The notes under the pieces are model-generated. The model saw nothing but the letters and a program-made list of their open reading frames with translations. It had not been told where the DNA came from and made no database searches. From contig MNCI01005541.1 of NCBI GenBank assembly GCA_015680685.1, forward strand, positions 180,026 through 229,735: a stretch of DNA of 49,710 bases, in the 5' to 3' direction. Position 1 is the stretch's first letter. Each line of letters starts with the position of its first letter. Source of the DNA: Gnetum montanum (Eukaryota > Streptophyta > Gnetopsida > Gnetales > Gnetaceae). Below are positions 20,475 to 31,702 of this stretch, piece after piece. The position numbers were made by a program, and so were the translations under genes.

Positions 20475-23219
20475 TTATGTTGTTCTTTGTGGTGGTTGCT
20501 CCTTTGTCAGTTGCTTTCCCTTATTGTCAGGCTTTTGAAATTGGTAGTAGTTCAGTAGTGCTTTCAATTTCTTCTCTTTTGTTCTTGAATCATGAACCAT
20601 CCATGTTGATGAACTAATGTTTGATGGAGTTGGCACGTCCTATGGACATGGCAATTGTGGAAATATTTGATTAGTGTTAACATACCATGTTGCAAATTGT
20701 CGTCTTTCTTCTTCAAAAGCTTTGGCCTTCTCTCTTAGTTCATAATAATTTGTTAATCTTCTGGCCATGTTTGTTGCTATATTTTTTTTGGCCCTGGTAG
20801 CCAGCCTTAATTGCTTTTAGCTCTAAGTTTGCTACTTGAAGTTTTTGTAAAGCATCTTTATGATCTACAAATTCTTCTTGTACAAGGTGTACATGCTTGC
20901 TACTTCTTGTTCAAGCTCACTTTTGGGCCTACCTATTATTAACATGGCCAAGTTAGCATAATAAAGGTTTCCTAACCCCATGTATTCTTTTAAGTTCTCT
21001 ATTTGGAGGTCTTTATTTTTCACTTTTGCTTTATCAGGATGGGCTATGCTATCCAAGATAGGTTACCATTCTTGATTTTGTGTTGACATGGAATTAATTC
21101 TAGCCTTTGCCATCTAGATATCTTTATCATTGATTTGTTTATACATCCCCACTTGGTCACGAAAGTGTTCATTGAGCTATTTGTGTTTCTTTGCCTCATT
21201 TTGCCACACATTAATTTTGATGGCTAACTTTTGATGAATGACATGTATCTCCTTCATGGAGAGGGTTTTGTTTTTTCTTGTGAGGTGGCTCATATCTTGG
21301 TTGACCTTCACCAATTGTTTCCTTAGCTAGTGGATGCTCTCCCAAAATATTTTTTTTGTTTTTCAATGGTGGTCAATTGCATGTTATTTGTAGTGAGTTG
21401 TTTATTTTCCTCTTGTAAGGTAGCAAGTGCTTTAGCATGGGCATACGTTTGGGCTTTGGTGTTTAAAGCATCCCATACTGCCTTTTCTTTCTCATCCTCT
21501 ATCTCTTTATTGTTCTTAAGGAGGCAACTAATTTGTTTAGTTTTGAATTGTGCTAGCTATTTTGGTGCAATGAACTAAGTTGGATCTCTCCTTTCTACTC
21601 TTAGGGCTATGAGCTCTTCTTGTAATTGGTGAAGCTCATTCTTAGCATGCTCTACCCTAGTTTTAGTCATGATCAGTTTTCCTTTAGTGGCAATCAATTT
21701 AGACTATGTTGTAGTGACATTACTAGGAATGCTGAAGAGATTTGTCATAACCTGTTCTGTTTGCAACAATCTATCTAACACATCTTCATGATTTGCAAGA
21801 GTCATAGACATACCAACTAACATTTGAGCATCTTTTGTTAAAAAAATAAAATAAATAAAATCAGCTGGCGGCACAATAGGCACATTGAAAGATTTTTTAA
21901 TGTGATTTGTGATCACTTCTGTAGCTTTGGCTGCATCATGATGGTGCATGACCACAACTGTGGCTCCTCTTCTAGATTCAAGCACCACTTGAAATGATGT
22001 GACAATCTCGAAAATCTATTGTGACCACTGGGCCTCTCATTCTAACTATAATGATATTTGTTCATTGGTAGGATTTGCTGAGATGGTTGGCTTGACTATA
22101 TCATCAATTACTTTAAATAAATTGGTCTTTTCTCTGCTTCCCCAATTAATGGTTTTTGCAATTTACTATAGACGACTCATTGAAGACCTATAATCTTACA
22201 ATGGTGATGGTGGAGCTTGTTGTTATTGTTGTTGTTGTTGCTCTGTGGTTTGGATAGTCTCCTTAGTGCATGGTTGTTTTTCTATTTGGTCCTTTTTGGA
22301 AGACATTGGTTTGAGCATTTTGGCATAGGAAGTATTTTGTGCCTTCCCTAATGCATTATTTGTATACGATAGGATGCCAACTCATGTGCATAACTTTTGG
22401 ATAAGGCAAGGTAATGGAAGTGTTAACTTTCCTGCTTTCTTCTCCTCAAATGGCCTTTGGATTTCTATGGAGTAAAGGTGAGTGATCTTTGCATTGAACT
22501 TTTTCATTAATAGTACACTACCTCTAGCCACATATGTAGAGATTGAGTTCAATCTCTTGGTGGGAAACATGTGATAAGTGTCAATTTTAAAATAGATCTT
22601 TTCTTTTGTAGGTAGTTTATCGTATTCCTTATTGTTCTTGCCATATGCCTGTTGCAACCACATGTTCTTGACATTTGTGTCAAATCTTATTGATATCTAT
22701 GCCACCTTTGCCCCTTCATTGAGCACATTAAGTACCTCTGCAATTGCCTTAACTAAGTAAGGCATTGAGACCTCTTTAATTTTTACTGTAGCATTTGCTT
22801 CTCAATTCTGCCAAGATTGGAGTGCTTCTCCTAAATATCACCTTCCATATGTTGTCAGAGTAGGCCACAAAGGAGATGATTGAAGTTGGGCCTGAACTTC
22901 TTTTGGAGCAAATTCCAAAAATGGATCAAAGTTAAGTTCCATAATTACTGTTGACATGATGGATTTTTTCTAAATAGCATAAAGGTATTTAGGTGACTGT
23001 GTGAGTTACTTTCCCTGGGTAGGCACTTGTGAAATGTTTGCTTTTGCTTGAGTAGATTGCTTCGTGGTAGGAGTTTGTTGATGAATACTAAAGAATTGTG
23101 CCTCTTGCTCTCCTTGTTTTGTTTACGAGTTTTGCTTGCTCACTTGTCCTCTTCCATTGCCTTGTGGTCTTTTTCTTATCACTCATGGAAGCTTCTAGTG
23201 CTTCTCTTTTTGGGGCCAT
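20475..23219 (-). pseudogene. Accessory gene of element C, broken
   Basis: Homologue of the gene at 3536-6345, in opposite orientation. The ATG at 23219 (MAPKREALEA) and the terminal QPPQRTT followed by TAA at 20475 match the ends of the F copy. The transposon-protein-like domain is visible at 22663-22382 (FKIDTYHMFPTK..., ISTYVARGS, LPLPCLIQKLC). A glutamine-rich linker encoded by a GTT run (about 22216-22240) replaces the GPSQPPST repeats of F. The coiled-coil part follows (21988-20700). Several stops and frameshifts interrupt it. The same gene length (about 2.75 kb) in two diverged copies argues that it was a real, maintained gene in the family. Confidence 0.65.
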
Positions 23220-25307
23220 TTGTAATCAATCAAGGGTTTGGAAATACTAGAGTATTCTCATAAATGAGCAACAATTTGGTACCTTACTCATACCCTTAGT
23301 TGTATTAAGGTCTTAGTTCATTATGATTGCAGAGTTAGAAAATTTTTCAAGAACAATCCCATTAGTTCTTTTCTATGATGTAAAATGAGTGGTATGATCA
23401 ATTAGGAGTCTTCTTAAAGTTGTTTTGGCCTTAACATGTGTGATTTACTTAAAAAATTCTGGATATGTTCTCTTAAACTTACCCTTATAATACCTTCTGG
23501 TCGTTCGCAATTTCAAAAAAATTGACTCAAATTTTCCTCCAAAGCACCCCCCACAACTAAAATGAGCACTTTGGGATCACGTAGATTTGAAAATCATGAA
23601 AATCGAGGCAATCATGCGCAAGTTATGGGCACTAGAAGATGGGGTGTTAGAGTGCTTAGTTGTAAATAAAAATTAGCAACAACTCTCCTTTTATGAAAAT
23701 CAGAAATGAAAATTTTTTCTAACTCCTATGCATGCTATATATAATATTTATAGGTGCAATATCATAAATATGCTATTGTAGATGCGATAAAGTAAGTGCT
23801 TGCGATATCATATCTATGATATCATCCTAGAAAAAATCAAATTTTCTTAAGGGTTTTTAGGGAGAAATTGAGTCCCATCAGATGGCTAAAAGATATGCAT
23901 AATGTTGAAAGAGTTATGAAATAGAGATGATGCATTAGTTATGAAAAATAAGCATTGGAAGTCTATGATTAGGGAATCTTGGGCTATGAAAGCATATGAG
24001 ATGTTGATGGAATGAATGAGATAGACAATGGTGTTGTGTTATTAGAACAAATAGTGTGAATGATATAGAAAGTGTTTATTATCATTTATCAGAACTGAAA
24101 GGCTCAAGATGATGTGGAATTGCTTAGTAGGTATTAAATACAATAGTTATACAAGTGGGTCCTTTTGAAAGTAGGCTTTAGCCCTTAATGCCCTTGTATA
24201 ACCACGTCTTAAAGTGTCCTTAGGCACTTAAGGATTTGAATGTAACACATATCTATTGAGCAAAATACCAAAATAGGAAAATTATGCTATGTCATTCAAA
24301 ACCATAAGTTATGATTGAGTATACATTGAGGTGGAATGGATTCTTAGAAAGGATCGCAAAATTGGGGTGTGAGGTTACTTAGCATTGGCATAATGAATTC
24401 TTGTGTTTTATTAGTGCTTATAGTAATCATTAGCCTTTCTGTCCAAGATTCAAACTAAGTCCAAACCATGTTCTAGTGGCATTGCATCGTTTCATCTCTT
24501 GGAATACAATCGTAAGACTATCAATGTTACAAGGGGTATTGTTACTTTGCCTATTGTCCAAGCGAGGAGTTTTATTTATGACACTTTATTTTATTTTTAG
24601 ATTTCTAAGAAGCTACCTACCTTTAGGGATAGGTAACATGTCTTTCTAGTGGGATTCCTAGAAATTTATTTTGTGTTATTTTTATTTTTTAACTATGTCA
24701 ACCTTTTAAGTAGCATTTATTTACCTTTTACTTCCATTTTTCGTTAGATCTACAAGGATATAATACAACCTTAATAACATAATAGAACTCATAACAATAA
24801 TCCAAAAAGAATCCACAAGTCCCCTTGATGTCACACCCTTTTCATTTCCACTTGGTTCTTCACTTTTCAATCTAGGCATAATGATCACAAATTTACTTTT
24901 AGTTGTATGATGGAAAAGAATATCATTATGGCCATGGTAAGAACCTCTTATTAATGAAATGGATGGATGGATGATGTGGCCTCACTATGCAAATAATTAC
25001 TCTCTTATGACTTGATAACATAGAGAAATCTTCATCTTATTGTACTACATCTTGCCTTTATTTAATGTGTCTTACTAATAATCAAAAATTATTTACAAAG
25101 GGTTTAAAAAAAAAGTATAAAAGATAGTAAAATTTATGAAAAAGTGTAAAGATTGAAAAATTTTTAAAGAATTGAAAAATATGAAAGAATATGAAAAATT
25201 TAAGAACTGAAAAAGTATAAAAGAAGAAGAAGATGTCAAAGAATGTGAAAAATGAAAAGAATTGTAAAACAAAAAGAAAATAGAAAAATTACTTATTAAT
25301 TCTAAAA
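23220..25307 (-). other. Element C non-coding region with internal promoter
   Basis: No coding sequence recognised. In element order it holds the block opposite 'CCCCTTGATGTCACACCC' (24817-24836), the box opposite GGTAACATGTCTTTCTAGTG (24630-24650), an 'AAAGTAGGCT' block (24167-24176), and the internal promoter (TATA at 23743-23754 with GATAT motifs to about 23840). A PPT-like GTTGTGGGGGG stretch (23545-23562) and the accessory gene start follow. The order agrees with element F. Confidence 0.55.
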
Positions 25308-28300
25308 TCAAAGTGAAGTATCTTCCTCATGATTGAATTCATGGATCAGTGTTTTGAAAATGCTTCCTAGATCTCTTGGATCAAACACTTTAGGTGGTTC
25401 TCCTACCATCTTTATTGATTTAACTATTATACCATTATCCCATGTAATTTTGATGGTAGTGGAGTTATGATAATTTAAGTTTCTATTTTCTTTTCCTTTT
25501 AGTGTATGACAATGAGTTACTCATTTCATTTTTAGGCTCTCAGTTGGAGTCATTTTCTTAGTTTGGGAATTAGCAAGTGGTTCAAATGTTTCCATGCATG
25601 TGTTAGATAGTTGTTGGTTCTTAGTTAGAGGCCACATGGTGTCTTTTGGTTTGGTGGCCTTTGCTGTTTTGGTTACACACACTGGTTGTTTACTATTGTA
25701 GTTGTGGATTGGAATGGCAACTATGTTGATGTTTTGAAGGGTTGGTCCACTATTTCACCCTTTACTTTAAGTAGTTATGCATGGAATTCATTGAGTATGT
25801 ATGGCTCCATGCATGTATTCCTTGGAGATCTCAATAGATAGATCCCTCATGCTTAGCTTAGCATTGATTGTGCTAAGCCATGCCCTTTTCATGACTATTG
25901 GAAATTTCTTATTATCATCTTTCACATTGATAATCAAAAAGTCTGTTGGATATGACCATCCATTGATCGTGGTCACTATTTGTCCCAAAGGAATGATGAT
26001 AGACTGATTTGCAAGCTCTAACTTGATGTTGCATTCTTGCAATGATGATAGGTTCCATGCTTGATATATTTCATAAGAGATTAGATTTACCCTAGAACTT
26101 GAGTCTAATAGAGCTTTGCATGATAGATTTCTAACTACTTGTAAATAAATCAAAGGAATTTTTGGATCAATTCTCTTCTTAGGGAGTGGTCTTGCCTTGA
26201 TTTAGTTAGTGACAATTTCAGTGAGCATGAAAACTTGTATGTTCAGGTTTGATGATAATGGAAGCTTGTCAATAGTGAGAAGATCTGTTGTAGGAGAAGT
26301 TGCTTTCGATAAGGCTCCCATTCTACTAGCCTTTTTTGGACTCATGCTAAAGAAATGACATTTCTTTGTTTGGTCCTTAGTGTTGTTGGTAAGGTCTTCT
26401 GTTTGTACGTTCATTGCCCTTGTGGCTCTCTTTTGTTGCGATTGTGATGACAACTCCCCTTGCATTGCAGGTGATGACATTGACGGCAAAGGATTTGGAT
26501 TGGGATTTGGAAAATTAGCTACTTGTGGATGCACGTATGAGTTTGAGTTGGTCCTTGGTGGTGTTGGTCTGTGGTATTCAGGTAGATAGTATTGTAGAGT
26601 TTGAATAGTTGCGTTTGCTAGCAAGATTGGACATTAGATGTAATATCCATAAGGATTAGATTATTAATATGGATACTTTTGGCGTGGTAGTGGCATGGCC
26701 CATGATCAAGGTTGTTGTCATTGTTGATAATATTGCTTTTGTGGTTGTGGCAAAGCTCCACTAGGATAATACATTGGTTGAAGATTTTGGCAGTAGTTAC
26801 CTTGAGGATAAGATCGTTTGGGCATTTGTTTTTGAAAAAATTTGGGGTTAAGTGCATATGCCCCTGTTTCTTGCATATGTGTCATAATCAGACAACATCC
26901 CTTAGGATAGTACAACCTTCTTCATCTGTAGAGCTGGACCTTAGCTATTGAAGCAACTTTGCCTTTGCATCCAAGTTCTCTCTTCTTTCTTTTGTCTTTA
27001 CCTTTTGTGAAGGATTGCTCTACATTTTCTTTCCCAATCTTTAATGCTATGGTACATCCTTCATCGACTAAGTTCCACATTTTTGCTACCTGTGCTGCTA
27101 CATCAACAACAGATTTTTGGATTGATAGTGTTTCTTTTTGGATTGCCTGGTTCATGGTTTCTTCCTCTTGGATATCACCAACTTGTGCATCTCTCTTTTT
27201 TACCGATGGATCCCTATTGTACTCTTCACTTGATTCCCTTTTTTTGAGTTTGCCTTCTTCTTTTGCCACTTGATCAATTAGTCTTTGAATATGATGGGCA
27301 ATTAGTTTTGATAATCTTCCCTAGGCATAAACCCCAAGGGTCTCTTTGGTTTTACTTCTTAATCCATCTATGATTTTCCTAAGCTGATCCTTTGATGAAA
27401 ATCCATGGTCTGGGCATTTGTGTAACAATGAATAATATCTATCCATTGTTGCATTAAGGGTTTCATGAGTTCCTTGTTTTCAGCCATGGATTTGTTTTCG
27501 TAGATTTGATACTTGTTAATAGGTTTGATAATTGTCAATAAATATTTCAAGCATGATACTCTAGCATCTGATGGATTCAGGTTCCAATGACCTATACCAA
27601 CTTTCCACTTCCTTTATAAGTGTTTTAGGAAATAGCTTTAATTTCTGCCAATCACTTTCTATGTTTTGAAGGGCACAAGCATCTTGGAATGCTTGAAGGT
27701 GATGCTATGGATTAGCATTGTAGCCACCTTTAAATTGGGGCATATTGTTCATATCTAGCTATTTGATTTGACTATCTCTCACGTGCTTGGTTGGTATGTA
27801 AATAGCTTCTTGGATATTTATCATGCTTCATGTTGTCATGCAGGGTTCATCATCATGGTCAGGTTGGTATGCTTTCTTGCAGTGGTGGTCCCTTCTATGC
27901 TCATGCATCTTTTGATCCTCTATTTTGTCTCTTCTTTTTCTTCTTTCATGCTCTTCATCTTTTGAATCAGAGTACCTTGAATATCTATCATGATGATCAT
28001 GAGTTCTCTTTTCTTTTCTATCATAACCCTAGTACTTGTGTCTTTACCTGTCATAGTCCTCCGATGATCATGATGAGGTAGATGAGGTGGCAGGAGAATG
28101 ATGTCATCTAGTTTTTCTTTCATGACTCTTGTGAGTTTCTCTATAAGATTTGGTAGGAGCCCTTAGCCTAGAGTCCCACTTGTATCTTGAGTTAGTAACC
28201 TTCCCCTTGTGTGTTTCTAGTAGAGTAGAATGAAGTTGGGCTTTGATAGGTTCCTCTAGTTTGATGATAGGTGTTTTTGATGGCTCCTCATGGTTCTGGT

Positions 28301-28720
28301 AAAGTTGTTTTGAAATGAATTAATCAGCATCAGGTTCTTCTATGACAACAGAAGTGTTGGCTTGCTTCCCCTTGTTGTGTATATGTTTGATGTCTCTTCT
28401 CATCTACTCCTTTGTGGGTTCATAGGGTCTGGTCATGTGTTGAGTCACATGATACCCTTCTTGAAGGTCGTGCAAATGCATTCCCTTTAGGACAAATTTG
28501 TAGCATGTTCTGGAGGTGGGACTATGTTGCCTTGCATGTCTCTCCATCTCATTCACTTGTCTTGATGGAAGATGAAAGTAAAGTCTGGATGGTACAAATT
28601 AGTGTAAGCATAAGTGATTTGTATTTGTGTTGGCATCTCCCATTCAGCTTCATCAACAATTCTATCATTGCTTCTTCTTGTCTCCTTGGTAGGTGATGGT
28701 TGATCATTATGTAAAGCCAT
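25308..28720 (-). pseudogene. Element C gag-protease polyprotein, broken
   Basis: Start ATG 28720 (MALHNDQPSP), followed by a charged, His/Arg-rich region, the gag core (about 27750-27270), a Lys/Glu linker, a Pro/Tyr/Gln-rich tail (26915-26202) and an aspartic protease (26153-25788). The protease has ALLDSSSRVNLIS where D-[ST]-G is expected, so the catalytic glycine is lost, and a KRAWLST motif in the place of the usual GR-WL. It ends with HEFNHEEDTSL and TGA at 25308. The same C-terminal tag occurs in D and E, and in looser form after the integrase of A. Many stops. Reverse transcriptase and integrase are absent. Confidence 0.75.
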
Positions 28721-28835
28721 ATTATAGTTTTTAGAAAGTTTGTGTTAAAAGTATGTTTACTTATATTTGTTAGGTTTGACTTTGAGTTTTGATACAATAA
28801 ACTTTCAAAAATCAATTACTTAGCATAACATTGAT

Positions 28836-28857
28836 GCGGCCCTAGCAAGGGTGCCAA
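28836..28857 (-). other. Primer binding site of element C
   Basis: On the minus strand TTGGCACCCTTGCTAGGG directly follows the LTR end. It resembles the tRNA-Asp-type PBS TGGCGCCGTTGCCGGGG known from Athila/Tat-lineage Ty3/gypsy elements, matching at 13 of 17 positions by eye. Confidence 0.6.
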
Positions 28858-29681
28858 TGATGAGCAGTGGAGTAGTCTAACACCTAACCATATGAGATAT
28901 GAGTGTTGATGCACGATCCTGGTCAAATTTCATAGATAAGGCAATGTAATTATGCTAGTAATTAGTTAGAGTTTGTGATTGTTGTTTTTCCACATGATCT
29001 AGTAAAATGGTAAGGTATATGATATTGATGTTGCATGGGCCATATTGCTCCTAGTAAACATGAAGTAAATGGAAAGTGATTCTAAGTGTAAGTAATAGGA
29101 AACAAATCTAATCTAGCCTATGCAATTAGTAGCTAATTCTAACCTTCCATTCACACCTTGGAATTTGTGCAACTACTACTGGGATTACCAAGCACTTCAC
29201 TACTGGGCGTACTAAGTGATAGTACTCTTGGGTTACCAAGTAGCTACAATTAATTGCTCAAGATCAATCGTACTCATTCCGCTTAATGATAGCAATGGTA
29301 AAGTGCAAAGAAAGTAAATCAGTAACTATGAAAATAGTAAACATTAAACTAAATGAAAGCTGAAATAAAACTAAGTGTTGTTGCAGAGATGGAAAGTAAT
29401 CTCAATCTTTATTTTTGGTCATGCAATGTGTCCAAGTACATCATACTTGAATAAAGACTTCGTTCAATCACTTAACATCACACTGCGGGCACACATTGCT
29501 AAGTGTTGAAAGCTAAAATCACAAAAAAAAAAATAAAAAAATAAAAAAAAATGAAAGACTTCTACTACTATGTTAGCAAATCTATTGAAGATTTGTGCAC
29601 CTAAGTGTTGCTTTTATAGGTTGGCATGCATCATGCGATATTGTTTATACGATATTGTTATGGTGAAATTTTTGACTTTAT
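28858..29681 (-). mobile_element. Element C 5' LTR
   Basis: Starts TGATGAG in plus coordinates (the LTR 3' end) and runs about 824 bp. It shares its body with the other LTRs of the family (TACTACTGGGATTACCAAGC-like blocks) and contains poly-A-rich sequence at 29523-29550. Its right end is set by where identity with the partial 3' LTR stops. Confidence 0.75.
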
Positions 29682-31702
29682 TAATGACCTATCACAATCA
29701 TTAATTTCCTATTTAAAGTGTGTTTGAATGGTTATTTGGGAAGAATTGTTAAGTTTATTAGCCTTTGTTAGTTTAAAATATAAGCTTTCTTCATTCTCTT
29801 ACCCTTACTTTGTTTTTCAAGGGGTTAGGAAAATTTAATGCAATTTTTACACAAGCTACGTGTAGTACTCTTCCCCACGATTAAGTTGGTCACTTTGTGA
29901 GCAAAAGAAAAAAAAAAAGGAAATGGCTTAGTTTGAAGTTATGATGAGGAAGATATGGGTTTTGGAAGTGTGGAGGTCAAAGAAACATCATGAACTCTCT
30001 ACATGTGAGATGAGAATGAAAAAAAAATTGCTAACATCTCATGCATATATATGGATTTTTGTTGGGGATACATTGTAGATACGATAGTGTGGATGTGATA
30101 TTGCAAGGGCTCGTAGTGTTAAAAATTTTAAGATTTACTATGATTTTTGATGAAAAAATTGAATAAATTGGATAGTATGGCAGGCATAGAGATGGTCCAA
30201 AGGATTCTTGATCATAGATGATGCTTGGAATGTAAAAATTTGTCATCAAAAGTATGTGAAAGAAGGAGTTTGGGCATGGTAAGTCAATTAAGTTTGTAGG
30301 AAATGGTTGGTCAGAATTGCCGAATATATGATGAAGATGAATATATAAGAAAATAACAATAATGTATGAGTGTTTCGGAAGCACAAGATGATTTGGAATT
30401 GGTCATTAGGTATGAAGCACAAGAGTTATATAAGTGGATCCTTTCCAAAGTAGGCTCTTGCCTTTAATGTCCTTGTATAACCACCTCTACAAGTGTTTTT
30501 AGATACTCAAGGAGTTAAATGTAAAACATACGTGTCTTCTAAAAACATACATGTTAGTATTGGCTTAATGAGAAAATAATATTATATTATACAAAACCAT
30601 CAAGTTATGATTATATATAACAGTGAGGTGGAATGATAGTAGTAGGGATTGTAGAAAATGGGACGTGAGGTGTCTTACCATAGGCATACTGAATTCTATG
30701 TATTATGCATGGTTAGAATGATCACTAGCCCTTCTGTCCAAGATTCAAACCAAGTCCATACCACTTAATAGTAACATCACATTGTATCATCTCAAAACTA
30801 ACAACTACAAGACTACCATAAATGTAAGAAATATTAGCACTTGACAATGAAGTTCAAGAAAATAATTATTAACAATACATTTATTTTTAAAGGACATTTG
30901 GCCATTGGACAGAGGAGTGCCTTTAGGCATGGGTAACATGTCTTTCTAGTTTTGTAACGAATGTGAGTCCAAGAAACCTTGAAACTATTGAAAAGTCCCC
31001 TACCTTCAAGCATGGGTAACATGTCTTTCTAGTGGAACCCCCAGAAATTTTTAATATGCATATTTATTAGGTAATTACTGTGGGAACCTTACTAGAGGAC
31101 TACCTTTTATTAGCATGGGTATTATGTCCTTCTAGTGACATGATATTGTGACACTTGTTTTTTATAACATCCATTTTTCATTAGAACTCAAGTAAATAAT
31201 ACAACTTAAGACTAGGAAAAGACTTATAGTAGTAGCTTTAGAGAATCCACAAATCCCATTGATGTCACACCTTATTGATTCCGACTTGGTTCTTCACTTT
31301 TCTATCTAGGCATAATGATCACAAGTTTATTTTAGTTTTATTATGAAAAGAATGTCATTATGTCCATGGTAAGAAACTCTTATTATTGGAAATGAGTGGA
31401 TGGATGATGTTGTCTCACTGCATATATAATTAGTTATTTGATGATTTGATAACATAGGGTGAAGTTCTCATTATTTTGATTAGTTAAAATAAAATATAAT
31501 AAAATAAAGGATTTTGTCTCACTGCATATATAATTAGTTATTTGATGATGATTAAAATTAAAGGATATTATATTAAAGTATAAAAGAATAGGAAAAATAT
31601 TAAAGGATGTAAAAATTAACAAGAAATATGGAAAATATAATAAAAAATTGTAAATAAAAATATTATAAAACAAAAAAAGGTTAAAAAAGCACATATCAAT
31701 TC
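29682..31702 (-). other. Element D non-coding region with triplicated conserved box
   Basis: No coding sequence recognised. The conserved box GGGTAACATGTCTTTCTAGT occurs at 30931-30950, again at 31014-31033, and in a diverged form at 31114-31136. Other copies have it once. A remnant of the internal promoter lies at 30041-30115 (TATA-like CCATATATATGC on the minus strand, GATATTGCA upstream) and a PPT-like TTAATCGTGGGGAAG at 29870-29889. The accessory gene that should follow is missing, replaced by element C. Confidence 0.55.

Larger units (their letters stand above)
19490..29681 (-). mobile_element. Element C: gag-protease plus accessory-gene LTR element
   Basis: Minus-strand element nested in D. 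From its 5' end: LTR 28858-29681, tRNA-Asp-like PBS, gag-protease 28720-25308, non-coding region with internal promoter, accessory gene 23219-20475, eroded PPT and partial 3' LTR 19490-20183. No reverse transcriptase, RNase H or integrase is found anywhere between the LTRs. The order matches the visible part of element F, so the lack of pol is a family trait and not one accident. Confidence 0.7.

Noticed and set aside
25322-25344. A third internal PPT-like motif at the end of gag-protease (also near 31720, 44514 and 47480)
   Set aside because: In C, D and E it lies within codons for the conserved HEF(S/N)H-type C-terminal peptide, which explains its conservation without a priming role.
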